From Clostridiales bacterium (GTDB lineage Bacteria; Bacillota; Clostridia; Oscillospirales; Acutalibacteraceae): a DNA stretch of 27,526 nucleotides. The stretch is taken from positions 1 to 27,526 of the forward strand of contig JAJQDK010000133.1 in NCBI GenBank assembly GCA_021202245.1, in the 5' to 3' direction. The translations under genes and the position numbers were made by a program. This document shows positions 1 through 6,974 of this stretch, in pieces; the stretch's first letter is position 1; every line of letters starts with the position of its first letter. Below the pieces are notes generated by a model, which saw nothing but the letters and a program-made list of their open reading frames with translations, was not told the origin of the DNA and did no database searches.

Positions 1-98
1 ATATAAGGTAAGAATACGGAATTTTTTTCAAAGCAAAAACAAGCCGAAAAAAATTTACCAAATTAAAGTTTTTCCTTTATTTTTTCAAATATGTTTGT

Positions 99-104
99 TA
101 TAAT
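99..104 (+). promoter_or_regulatory. Probable -10 box for the lipoprotein gene
   Basis: A perfect TATAAT lies about 30 bases before the start codon in a very AT-rich stretch. The matching -35 position (about 76-81, TTTATT) is poor, so only the -10 box is supported. The first 90 bases of the window hold no gene that I can see. Confidence 0.5.
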
Positions 105-134
105 AAAAAAAGCATAATTAAAGGATGTGAGAAA

Positions 135-1025
135 ATGCAGAAAAAAAACAAAAACTCAAAAACATATAAACATATATTGATAACAGCCTTGGCATCTCTC
201 ATTGCTCTTTCCGCAGCAGCCGCAAGCGTTATGACCGGCTGCGGTGAAAATGATGATGAAAATCAGACCGGCACCTCGATTGTTCAGGGAACCAGCGTGG
301 TTACTAAAATCGTTGAGGTTACCGACTCCTCGGACGATTCGGATAACGGCGACGACAGCGGTTCCTCGGCGGATGGCTCAAACAGCTCCGGCTCAGGCTC
401 CGACAATGATTCGTCAGACAGCTCAAACGGCGGCTCGGGCAGCGGTTCGGACAGCTCCGGTTCAAACTCCGGCAGCGGTTCGGCAAGCAGCTCCGGCAGC
501 AGTTCAAGCAGCAGCAAGTCAGGCAGCACATCAAGCAGCGACGATGACACCGAAAGCGCTTTGACAAGCAGTGAAATCAAGGAAAACAACAGCAACAACT
601 CAAACAAGGGCAACGAGTCAAAGGTTTGCACCGTGGGCGGCAAAAAATACTATGTGGGCGATTACGTAGTATGCACCTATACTCTCAAATCTCCCGAGGT
701 GCTTATAAACTACCAGGGATATGTCACCTACGATTCCGATTATTTAAAAATCGACTCCGTTGTATTCAGTGAAACCGCAAAGGTCGGCAGTATGAGAAAC
801 ACTAAAAACACAGGCAAAATCAAATTCCTCGGAAGCAACATTTCCGAAGGCTATGATTACACAAGTGGCGGCACCTTCTTTACCGTAACCTATCAGGTTT
901 TGAAAAGCGGCAGCTCCACACCCACATTTAATTGGGAGGTTGCCCAGGGCTTTACTTCGGGCAAGGATTATGTTACCAATGGCAAGGCCTCAAGCGGATT
1001 GACAATCTCCGCCACCTATTCTTAA
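135..1025 (+). CDS. Predicted secreted lipoprotein with Ser-rich linker and cohesin-like domain
   Basis: Seen: a 296-residue protein with a basic N-terminus, a hydrophobic stretch at about 13-33 and a lipobox ending MTGC, which puts the lipidated cysteine at residue 36. Residues about 65-160 are almost only Ser, Gly, Asp, Asn and Thr, a flexible low-complexity linker. Residues about 163-296 form a compact beta-rich domain; its patterns VGDYVVCTYTL and YVTYDSDYLKIDSVVF resemble cohesin-like beta-sandwich modules common in Ruminococcus-type extracellular proteins. Inference: the protein is anchored to the outer membrane face and displays the domain beyond the wall. The start is preceded by an AAAGGA ribosome binding site. 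It stands alone, with a terminator directly downstream. Whether the domain binds a dockerin cannot be told; it may only be a structural relative. The lipoprotein call is firm and the domain call is moderate. Confidence 0.7.
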   Translation: MQKKNKNSKTYKHILITALASLIALSAAAASVMTGCGENDDENQTGTSIVQGTSVVTKIVEVTDSSDDSDNGDDSGSSADGSNSSGSGSDNDSSDSSNGGSGSGSDSSGSNSGSGSASSSGSSSSSSKSGSTSSSDDDTESALTSSEIKENNSNNSNKGNESKVCTVGGKKYYVGDYVVCTYTLKSPEVLINYQGYVTYDSDYLKIDSVVFSETAKVGSMRNTKNTGKIKFLGSNISEGYDYTSGGTFFTVTYQVLKSGSSTPTFNWEVAQGFTSGKDYVTNGKASSGLTISATYS

Positions 1026-1051
1026 TACGGCTAATTAACCGCAGATAAAAC

Positions 1052-1087
1052 AAAACGGCTTGCATCCAACCGATGCAGGCCGTTTTT
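1052..1087. terminator. Bidirectional intrinsic terminator between lipoprotein gene and metA
   Basis: An inverted repeat (AAAACGGC...GATGC / GCATC...GCCGTTTT, with one unpaired spot) has a T run on the plus side and TTTTGTTTTATC on the minus side. It sits between two convergent genes and can end transcription of both. Confidence 0.8.
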
Positions 1088-1097
1088 GCAGAAAACA

Positions 1098-1111
1098 GGA
1101 GCTTTAGCTCC
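1098..1111. repeat. Short palindrome GGAGCTTTAGCTCC
   Basis: A perfect inverted repeat with a minimal loop lies after the metA stop codon. Read on the minus strand it is followed by TGTTTTC, so it may help terminate metA. A near-identical copy (GGAGCGTTAGCTCC) lies at 3813-3826. Confidence 0.5.
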
Positions 1112-1143
1112 GTGAATATATTAAAATATATTTTATGCAGGAT

Positions 1144-2076
1144 TTAATGCGGATATTTTTCAAGCAACTCGTGCAAATCGTAGGGCGTAGCCTGATATAC
1201 AAAATAGTTGAGCCAATTTGTATACAGCAGAGTCGCATTGCTCCTCCACACCATCGGCGGCGTTTTGGAAGCGTCGTCATCGGGGAAATAATCATACGGA
1301 ACATTCGGGTTAAGTCCCTTGTTTTTATCCCGATAATACTCGTTTGCAAGAGTATCGCGGTCGTATTCGGCGTGCCCCATTATAAATATCTGTCTGCCCG
1401 ACTTGCTTGCCACCACCGCAACTCCGGCTTTATCTGATTCCGCAAGTATTTTAAGCTCGGGGCACCCTTTGATTTCCTCTTTGTTTACGCCCGTATGGCG
1501 TGAATGGGGAATTTTAAAGGTATCGTCAAACCCTCTCATCAGCGGATGGGTGGGGACTAAAATTTTGTGGGTGTATATACCGCTGAGCTTTTCGTCGAGC
1601 GGCTGCTTATTTATGCCGTAATGGTAGTACAGACCTGCCTGCGCACCCCAACAAATGTGCAGAGTGGAATAAACATTATGCTTTGACCACTCCATAATTC
1701 GGCACATTTCGTCCCAATAGTCCACGTCCTCAAAGTCCAAAAGCTCCACAGGCGCGCCGGTTATAATCATTCCGTCAAAGGTTTCGTCCTTTACCTGAGA
1801 AAAGGTTTTGTAAAAGGTTGTCAGGTGATGCGGAGAGGTGTTTTTTGAGGTGTGAGAAGCCATTTGCAAAAGCTCAATATCCACCTGCAGAGGGCTGTTG
1901 CCCAAAAGCCTTAAAAGCTGAGTTTCGGTTTCAATCTTTGTAGGCATAAGATTCAAAATAATAATTTTAAGGGGACGAATGTCCTGCTTTAAAGCAACCT
2001 CGTGCGGCATAACAAAGATATTTTCGGCTTCAAGCACCTTAATTGCCGGCAAATTGCTCTGAACCTTGATAGGCAT
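1144..2076 (-). CDS. metA: Homoserine O-acetyltransferase (MetA family)
   Basis: This enzyme acylates L-homoserine in the first committed step of methionine synthesis. The 310-residue length fits the MetA family. Seen: nucleophile C142 in HICWGAQAG, H235 and E237 in the MGHAEYD motif, giving the complete catalytic triad. Residue 111 is Glu (GAPVE). From studies of Bacillus MetA, Glu at 111 favours acetyl-CoA, while the E. coli enzyme has Gly and uses succinyl-CoA. I therefore infer acetyl transfer despite the family name. The start at MPIKVQ is chosen because AAGGGTGGTG lies just upstream and the length then matches the family; a longer upstream extension overlaps proS and does not look like protein. 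It follows proS by 64 bases with no hairpin between, so the two are probably co-transcribed. No SAM riboswitch is visible. Confidence 0.95.
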   Translation of the reverse strand: MPIKVQSNLPAIKVLEAENIFVMPHEVALKQDIRPLKIIILNLMPTKIETETQLLRLLGNSPLQVDIELLQMASHTSKNTSPHHLTTFYKTFSQVKDETFDGMIITGAPVELLDFEDVDYWDEMCRIMEWSKHNVYSTLHICWGAQAGLYYHYGINKQPLDEKLSGIYTHKILVPTHPLMRGFDDTFKIPHSRHTGVNKEEIKGCPELKILAESDKAGVAVVASKSGRQIFIMGHAEYDRDTLANEYYRDKNKGLNPNVPYDYFPDDDASKTPPMVWRSNATLLYTNWLNYFVYQATPYDLHELLEKYPH

Positions 2077-2140
2077 CTGTTTCACCACCCTTTTTAATAC
2101 GCATAAATGTCCAATCCGACAAACATCAAGCAGCTTTATT

Positions 2141-3580
2141 TTAATACTGCTTGCCCCAGTAAACCATATGCTTGGCAGGCTTGCCGCAGCAAACGCAGGT
2201 GTCACTGAGATGCTCCTCCTCAAAGGGAATACATCTGCTCTTCACCCCGCCGGTAACGTCCTTGAGCTTATCCTCACACTCGGAGTCGCCGCACCACATC
2301 GCCTTGATAAATCCGGGATGATTTTTTGCCGTTTCCACAAACTCATCATAGCTTACAGCCGTAAAGGTTTTGTCCTGAGTGTTTTTGAGCGCGCGCTCAT
2401 ACATAGAATCGTGAATATCACTAAGAAGCTTTTCAACATATTCCGTGATATTTTCAAGCGGCACAAAAGCCTTTTCTCTTGTATCACGGCGAACCACAAC
2501 GCACTGATTTTTCTCAATATCCTTGGGTCCGATTTCAACTCTTACGGGCACGCCCTTCATCTCATATTCTGCAAATTTCCAGCCGGGAGCGTGGTCGGAA
2601 TCGTCAAGCTTAACCCTGAAGCTGCGTGAAAGCTCCGCTTTCAGCTCATTTGCCTTTTCAAGCACGCCCTCCTTGTGCTGCGCAACGGGAATCAGCGCAA
2701 CCTGAACGGGAGAAATCTTTGGCGGAAGCACAAGTCCATCGTCGTCGCCGTGCACCATTATTATTGCGCCTATCATTCTTGTTGACACACCCCACGAGGT
2801 TTGGTGCGGATAATGAAGCTTGTTGTCCTTGCCCGTGAAGGTTATGCCGAAGCTCTTTGCAAAGCCGTCGCCGAAATAGTGCGACGTGCCGCCCTGAAGG
2901 GCAACGCCGTTGTGCATCATCGGCTCGATTGTATAGGTTTCCTCAGCGCCCGCAAATTTTTCCTTTTCGGTTTTTTTGCCGACTACGGCGGGAATTGCAA
3001 GAGTTTCTCTGTAGAAGTCCTCATACACACGGAGCATGCGGAGGGTTTCCTCCTTTGCCTCCTCTGCTGTTTCGTGCATTGTATGACCCTCCTGCCACAA
3101 AAATTCGGAGGTGCGCAGGAACGGGCGGGTTGTCTTTTCCCATCTTACAACACTGCACCACTGATTGTACAGCTTGGGCAGGTCACGGTAGGTATTTATA
3201 ATTTTCTTGTAATGCTCGCAGAAAAGTGTTTCCGAGGTCGGGCGAACATAAAGGCGCTCGGTGAGCTTTTCCTGACCGCCGACCGTTACCCACGCACATT
3301 CGGGCGCAAAGCCCTCTACGTGGTCCTTTTCCTTTTGAAGCAGACTTTCGGGAATGAACATGGGCATATACACATTCTCGTGGCCCGTTTCCTTAAATCT
3401 GCGGTCAAGGTCAGCCTGTATGTTCTCCCAGATTGCGTAACCGTAGGGTCTGATTACCATACAGCCCTTTACACCCGAATAATCAACAAGCTCCGCTTTT
3501 TTTACAATATCGGTATACCATTTTGCAAAGTCCTCATCTCTGCCGGTAATAGCTTCTACCATTTTTTTATTATCAGCCAT
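2141..3580 (-). CDS. proS: Prolyl-tRNA synthetase, short (archaeal/eukaryote-like) type
   Basis: This class II enzyme charges tRNA-Pro. The 479-residue form lacks the large editing insertion of the E. coli type and matches the short type found in Clostridia, Thermus and archaea. Seen: motif 1 region about 39-75; RPTSETLF at 113-120; motif 2 with RTSEFLWQEGHT at 156-167; an anticodon-binding domain after about 285; and a C-terminal domain rich in cysteines (CGDSEC, RCIPF, CVCCGK) that probably binds zinc and ends in Tyr, as usual for this type. The start MADNKK is preceded by GGAGGG at good spacing. A strong promoter lies only about 50 bases upstream, leaving a leader too short for a T-box. 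It is followed by metA. Confidence 0.97.
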   Translation of the reverse strand: MADNKKMVEAITGRDEDFAKWYTDIVKKAELVDYSGVKGCMVIRPYGYAIWENIQADLDRRFKETGHENVYMPMFIPESLLQKEKDHVEGFAPECAWVTVGGQEKLTERLYVRPTSETLFCEHYKKIINTYRDLPKLYNQWCSVVRWEKTTRPFLRTSEFLWQEGHTMHETAEEAKEETLRMLRVYEDFYRETLAIPAVVGKKTEKEKFAGAEETYTIEPMMHNGVALQGGTSHYFGDGFAKSFGITFTGKDNKLHYPHQTSWGVSTRMIGAIIMVHGDDDGLVLPPKISPVQVALIPVAQHKEGVLEKANELKAELSRSFRVKLDDSDHAPGWKFAEYEMKGVPVRVEIGPKDIEKNQCVVVRRDTREKAFVPLENITEYVEKLLSDIHDSMYERALKNTQDKTFTAVSYDEFVETAKNHPGFIKAMWCGDSECEDKLKDVTGGVKSRCIPFEEEHLSDTCVCCGKPAKHMVYWGKQY

Positions 3581-3629
3581 GGTTTTCCCTCCGTATCGGA
3601 TAAATTCTCTTAATAATCGTAACATTTCT

Positions 3630-3657
3630 ATTATACAATATTATAAATTTTTTTCAA
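3630..3657 (-). promoter_or_regulatory. proS-metA promoter
   Basis: Minus-strand TTGAAA, 16-base spacer, perfect TATAAT. Transcription should begin near 3623, giving a leader of about 43 bases. Confidence 0.8.
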
Positions 3658-3695
3658 GTGCTGAGAACAAAAGAATAATGCTCCGGCAAAATGAC

Positions 3696-3726
3696 AAAAA
3701 ACAAGGCCGGGAAAAACCCGACCTTG
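3696..3726 (-). terminator. Intrinsic terminator downstream of acpP
   Basis: On the minus strand CAAGGTCGGG and CCCGGCCTTG pair with one mismatch around a TTTTT loop, followed directly by TTTTTTG. It ends the acpP transcript before the proS promoter. Confidence 0.8.
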
Positions 3727-3812
3727 AATTGTTTCTTGGATTTTGATTTAACACGGAGCAAAGCCCGATATAAGCTCGCTAAAATTGGCTGCGACGAGGC
3801 AAGCTCGCCGTA

Positions 3813-3826
3813 GGAGCGTTAGCTCC
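3813..3826. repeat. Short palindrome GGAGCGTTAGCTCC
   Basis: Second copy of the palindrome at 1098-1111, with one base changed in the loop. It lies between acpP and its terminator. It may be one unit of a small dispersed repeat family. Confidence 0.45.
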
Positions 3827-3832
3827 TTGGGA

Positions 3833-3861
3833 ATTCAGTGGGAATTATTTTCCCGCTGAAT
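3833..3861. other. 12-bp intergenic hairpin
   Basis: ATTCAGTGGGAA and TTCCCGCTGAAT pair over 12 positions (one G-T type pair) around a five-base loop. There is no T run on either side, so it is not an obvious terminator. It lies in the acpP 3' untranslated region. Confidence 0.6.
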
Positions 3862-3871
3862 AGCCAAATGA

Positions 3872-3895
3872 ACCCCGCCGTTTAAGCGGCGGGGT
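3872..3895. other. GC-rich hairpin just after acpP stop
   Basis: ACCCCGCCG and CGGCGGGGT pair perfectly around a six-base loop 14 bases beyond the acpP stop codon. No T run follows on the minus strand. It could shield the 3' end of the acpP message from exonucleases (inference). Confidence 0.6.
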
Positions 3896-3909
3896 CATCG
3901 GCAAATAGG

Positions 3910-4137
3910 TTATTGATGAGCCTCGATATAAGAAACAAGCGCACCAACGGTCTTAATGTTTTCGATTTCCTCATCGGGAACCTCAACATCAAATTCATCC
4001 TCAATTGACATAAGCAAATCTACAACGTCAAGTGAATCTGCTCCGAGGTCTTCCTGCAGGTCTGTTTCAGCGGTAATCTTATCCTCTTCAACGTCAAACT
4101 GCTCCGAAAGAATTGTTTTTACTTTTTCTAATACCAT
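3910..4137 (-). CDS. acpP: Acyl carrier protein
   Basis: This small acidic cytosolic protein carries growing acyl chains on a phosphopantetheine arm in fatty acid synthesis. Seen: 75 residues, the normal length; the motif GADSLDVVDL with the attachment Ser at residue 35; and helices rich in Glu and Asp. The start MVLEKV is chosen over an upstream in-frame ATG because GGGAGGAC lies at the right spacing and because ACPs begin here. No other fatty acid genes are nearby, so it is a single-gene unit with its own promoter about 120 bases upstream and a terminator downstream. Confidence 0.97.
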   Translation of the reverse strand: MVLEKVKTILSEQFDVEEDKITAETDLQEDLGADSLDVVDLLMSIEDEFDVEVPDEEIENIKTVGALVSYIEAHQ

Positions 4138-4256
4138 TTTGTTAGTCCTCCCAATAAAAATTATTATGTTATGCACATATTAGAATATAGACAAAAGCAC
4201 ATATTTTATGCTACAATGGAGTGAAAGCGAGCATATTGCTTTGCCTTACTTCAATT

Positions 4257-4285
4257 ATATTATTGGTTATTTGCCTCTTTGTCAA
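4257..4285 (-). promoter_or_regulatory. acpP promoter
   Basis: Minus-strand consensus TTGACA, 17-base spacer, TAATAT as -10. Transcription should begin near 4250, leaving a leader of about 110 bases. No FapR-type operator was recognised. Confidence 0.75.
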
Positions 4286-4366
4286 TATCTATTTTGAAAT
4301 TTTTTTAAAAATTTTCAAAATTTGCATAAATAACTGATTTTTAAATCCATTTTGCATTAAATAAGC

Positions 4367-4423
4367 GCCGGTCAAATCACGTGCAAAAGCCTGTTTTGTC
4401 GTGCCCGCTTAATAAATACCGGC
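4367..4423 (+). promoter_or_regulatory. Possible structured leader of the aro cluster
   Basis: GCCGGT (4367-4372) can pair with ACCGGC (4418-4423), enclosing an inner hairpin (CACG..CAAAA / TTTTG.CGTG, 4378-4403). The closing strand ends five bases before the GGAGG of aroE. AAGCG (4363-4367) can instead pair with CGCTT (4406-4410). No known riboswitch class was recognised. Confidence 0.35.
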
Positions 4424-4440
4424 ATACGGAGGAATTTAGT

Positions 4441-5283
4441 ATGAGTATTAAGAAATTTGCTGTAATCGGTCACCCCATAGGACACACAATGTCGCCCTTT
4501 ATCCACAAAAGACTTTTTGAGCTTTCGGGAGTTGACGCAGAGTATTCCGTGCTTGACATAACGCCCGAAAATCTTGCCGACGCCTACAAAAATGTTTTGA
4601 CAGGGCTTGACGGCTACAACATCACTATTCCGCACAAGCCGAATATAATCCCCCTTTTGGACGAAATTGACGACAAAGCCAAAATGTACGGAAGCGTAAA
4701 TACCGTTTCAAACAAAAACGGAATTGCCAAGGGCTACACCACTGACCCCGACGGCTTTTTAAAGGCGCTTGACGCCGCCGGAATTGCGCTTGACGGCAGG
4801 GTGGTTATCCTGGGCTGCGGAGGAGTGGCAAGGACAATGGCGTATGAGGTTGTGCTGAAAAATCTGCCGCTGCTGTTTGCCGTAAGAAAAGACGATGCAG
4901 CAATCGCCGAAGCCCTCTGCTCCGAAATTACCGACACGGTCAAGGGAGCAAAGGCTGACTTTTGCCTGATTGAGGAGCTGTCGGGAGATATTGACGTGCT
5001 GATTAACGCAACGCCGCTCGGTATGTTCCCGAACACAGAGGCGCAGCCCGTATCCGACAGCGTTATTTCAAGGTGTGCCTGCGTGTTCGATGCGGTGTAC
5101 AATCCGCTTGAAACAAGGCTGATACAAAAGGCAAAGGCCAACGGCGCAAATGCTGTGGGCGGAATGGCAATGCTTGTGTGGCAGGCGGTGGTTTCCCACG
5201 AAAAATGGGACGGCTCTTCCTATAACAACGACGACATTGCAAAGCTCTGCATTGACTCGTCGAACGAGCTGCTGAAAAAATAG
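4441..5283 (+). CDS. aroE: Shikimate dehydrogenase
   Basis: It reduces 3-dehydroshikimate to shikimate with NADPH, the fourth step of the shikimate pathway. It has 280 residues, typical for the family. Seen: the substrate-binding HTMSPF near 15-20; catalytic K66 in ITIPHKPN and D102 in YTTDPDG; SVNTV at 85-89; the nucleotide-binding GCGGVAR at 125-131; and an NATPLGM motif in the second half. The start MSIKKF is chosen because CGGAGGAA lies directly upstream; the longer reading from 4381 has no ribosome binding site. It is first in the aro cluster, 34 bases before aroK. Confidence 0.96.
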   Translation: MSIKKFAVIGHPIGHTMSPFIHKRLFELSGVDAEYSVLDITPENLADAYKNVLTGLDGYNITIPHKPNIIPLLDEIDDKAKMYGSVNTVSNKNGIAKGYTTDPDGFLKALDAAGIALDGRVVILGCGGVARTMAYEVVLKNLPLLFAVRKDDAAIAEALCSEITDTVKGAKADFCLIEELSGDIDVLINATPLGMFPNTEAQPVSDSVISRCACVFDAVYNPLETRLIQKAKANGANAVGGMAMLVWQAVVSHEKWDGSSYNNDDIAKLCIDSSNELLKK

Positions 5284-5317
5284 CTCTCTGCTGCAAAGGA
5301 AGGACTGTGAAATTTAA

Positions 5318-5839
5318 ATGAATAATATCGTTCTGTGCGGATTTATGGGCTGTGGAAAATCCACCGTGGGAAGAAACATCGCACGCAAGTCAAACAGAAA
5401 ATTTATAGATATGGACGCCTACATCGAAAGCAAGGCAGGTATGACCGTTTCGCAAATTTTTGAAAAATACGGCGAGGACGGCTTTCGTGATATGGAGCAT
5501 GAGGCGTGCATTGAGCTTTCCGAGATGAGCGGTCTTGTAATAGCCTCCGGGGGCGGTGCCTTTACCTTTGAGCGCAACTGCGAGGTATTTAAAGGCAAGG
5601 ACACCGTTATATTCCTCGACGTGCCTCTCAGCGTAATAAAAAAGCGCCTCAGATACGACAAAAGCCGTCCGCTGCTGCAGCGCCCCGACAAGGATAAGGC
5701 TATGAAGGAGCTTTATGACAAACGGCTGCCGCTGTACCGCAAAGCTGCGGACATAACGGTAAAGGGGCAAAATTCTCCGCTTAAAACCGCCTATGCAGTC
5801 ATTGAATCGGCAGAAAAAAACCAAAAAGGCGAAAAATAA
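5318..5839 (+). CDS. aroK: Shikimate kinase
   Basis: It phosphorylates shikimate at the 3-hydroxyl with ATP. The 173-residue protein is a single P-loop domain. Seen: Walker A GFMGCGKST at 8-16; shikimate-binding D31/D33 region, R57 in GFRDMEHEA and the GGG at 78-80; lid residues SRPLL with R117. It follows aroE by 34 bases. The ribosome binding signal AAGGAAGGA lies about 13 bases before the ATG, slightly far, which may mean modest translation. Confidence 0.95.
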   Translation: MNNIVLCGFMGCGKSTVGRNIARKSNRKFIDMDAYIESKAGMTVSQIFEKYGEDGFRDMEHEACIELSEMSGLVIASGGGAFTFERNCEVFKGKDTVIFLDVPLSVIKKRLRYDKSRPLLQRPDKDKAMKELYDKRLPLYRKAADITVKGQNSPLKTAYAVIESAEKNQKGEK

Positions 5840-5848
5840 TCCGAGCTA

Positions 5849-5877
5849 TTGACTGCAACGCTTTAAAGTGGTAAAAT
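5849..5877 (+). promoter_or_regulatory. Internal promoter before aroF
   Basis: TTGACT, 17-base spacer, TAAAAT, located in the 84-base gap after aroK. It could drive aroF through pheA independently of aroE-aroK. Confidence 0.65.
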
Positions 5878-5923
5878 ATGTGTTGTATGAGCCAAAACGA
5901 TTAAAACGAAAGGACAGAAATTT

Positions 5924-6940
5924 ATGATTATAGTTTTAAAGCCGTCAACCTCTGACGAACAGCTTATGAAATTTACAGCTATGCTCAAAGAGCAGTACGG
6001 CGTAAAGGTCAACAAGTGGGACGGCGTGCAGTCCACGGTCCTCGGACTTATCGGAGATACAACAAAGATTGATATTGAATACATAGACGCTCAGGATATA
6101 GTAGAAAGCGTTAAGCGTGTTCAGGAGCCGTATAAAAAAGCCAACAGAAAATTTCACCCCGACGACACCGTAATAAAGATTAACGACGACATTTCAATCG
6201 GCGGCGGAAGTCTGCACATTATGGCAGGACCCTGCTCAGTTGAAAGCGAGGAGCAGATTGTCCGGATTGCCGAGGATGTAAAGGCTTCGGGAGCGACTAT
6301 TCTCAGGGGCGGCGCCTTTAAGCCGCGCACCTCGCCGTATGCGTTTCAGGGGCTTAAAGCCGAGGGACTTGACCTGCTCAAAATCGCACGCAAGGAAACG
6401 GGACTTCCCATTGTTACGGAAATTATGCGGGCATCCCACATTGATATGTTTGAAAACGTAGATATTATTCAGGTGGGCGCAAGAAATATGCAGAATTTTG
6501 AGCTTTTAAAGGAATTAGGAAAAACCGACAAGCCTATTCTGCTCAAAAGAGGTCTTTCCGCCACCATTGAGGAATGGCTGATGAGCGCCGAATATATTAT
6601 GGCAGGCGGCAACGACAAGGTTATTTTGTGCGAAAGAGGCATCCGCACCTATGAAAGCTTTACAAGAAACACCCTTGATATCTCGGCAATCCCGATTATA
6701 AAGAAGCTCTCTCACCTTCCCGTTGTAGTGGACCCGAGCCACGCTTCCGGCAAGTCGTGGTTGGTTGAGCCGCTTGCAATGGCGGCGGTTGCGGCAGGTG
6801 CCGACGGACTTATTATTGAGGTTCACAACGATCCTCCACACGCCCTCTCGGACGGCGCGCAGTCGCTCACGCCCAAGCAGTTTGACGGCGTAGCCAAAAA
6901 GGTTTTTGCGCTAAAAAATGCGCTTGACAAGGACGTTTAA
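5924..6940 (+). CDS. aroF: DAHP synthase, type I-beta with N-terminal ferredoxin-like regulatory domain
   Basis: It condenses phosphoenolpyruvate and erythrose 4-phosphate, the entry step to the shikimate pathway. The 338-residue length and order of motifs match the Thermotoga maritima type. Seen: an N-terminal regulatory domain at about 1-70 (MIIVLKP start, EYIDAQDIVESVKRV); AGPCSVES at 101-108 with metal-binding C104; KPRTSPYAFQG at 133-143; IQVGARNMQNF; LLKRG; CERGIRTYE; and VDPSHASG. In this family the N-terminal domain binds Tyr or Phe and gives feedback inhibition, so I infer end-product control here. AAAGGAC precedes the ATG. tyrA follows by 34 bases. Confidence 0.95.
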   Translation: MIIVLKPSTSDEQLMKFTAMLKEQYGVKVNKWDGVQSTVLGLIGDTTKIDIEYIDAQDIVESVKRVQEPYKKANRKFHPDDTVIKINDDISIGGGSLHIMAGPCSVESEEQIVRIAEDVKASGATILRGGAFKPRTSPYAFQGLKAEGLDLLKIARKETGLPIVTEIMRASHIDMFENVDIIQVGARNMQNFELLKELGKTDKPILLKRGLSATIEEWLMSAEYIMAGGNDKVILCERGIRTYESFTRNTLDISAIPIIKKLSHLPVVVDPSHASGKSWLVEPLAMAAVAAGADGLIIEVHNDPPHALSDGAQSLTPKQFDGVAKKVFALKNALDKDV

Positions 6941-6974
6941 TCTTTACACAAATTAGCGAACGGAGGCTTTTGAG

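Larger units (their letters stand above)
3581..3909. other. Hairpin-rich gap between acpP and proS
   Basis: There is no gene in these 329 bases. From the proS side it holds the proS promoter (3630-3657), the acpP terminator (3696-3726), the palindrome GGAGCGTTAGCTCC (3813-3826), a 12-bp hairpin (3833-3861) and a GC-rich perfect hairpin (3872-3895). The amount of pairing is more than one terminator needs; see findings. Confidence 0.7.
4138..4440. other. Divergent control region between acpP and aroE
   Basis: No gene is seen in these 303 bases. They hold the acpP promoter and its roughly 110-base leader, which contains the direct repeat GCACATATT at 4173-4181 and 4197-4205 (plus-strand reading), and the aroE leader with pairing segments near its ribosome binding site. 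No strong promoter for aroE was recognised; the best candidate is a weak CTGATT-17-TTAAAT at 4334-4362. Confidence 0.6.

Noticed and set aside
330..610. Tandem repeat or CRISPR-like pattern in the lipoprotein linker
   Set aside because: The repetition comes from Ser/Gly/Asp codons in a coding linker; units vary in length and there are no regular spacers.
2801..3613. A 270-codon plus-strand open frame opposite proS
   Set aside because: It is antisense to a clearly real ProRS and reads as low-order composition; treated as a shadow.
3581..3630. T-box or SAM riboswitch before proS-metA
   Set aside because: The transcript leader is only about 43 bases and shows no T-box sequence or multi-stem fold.
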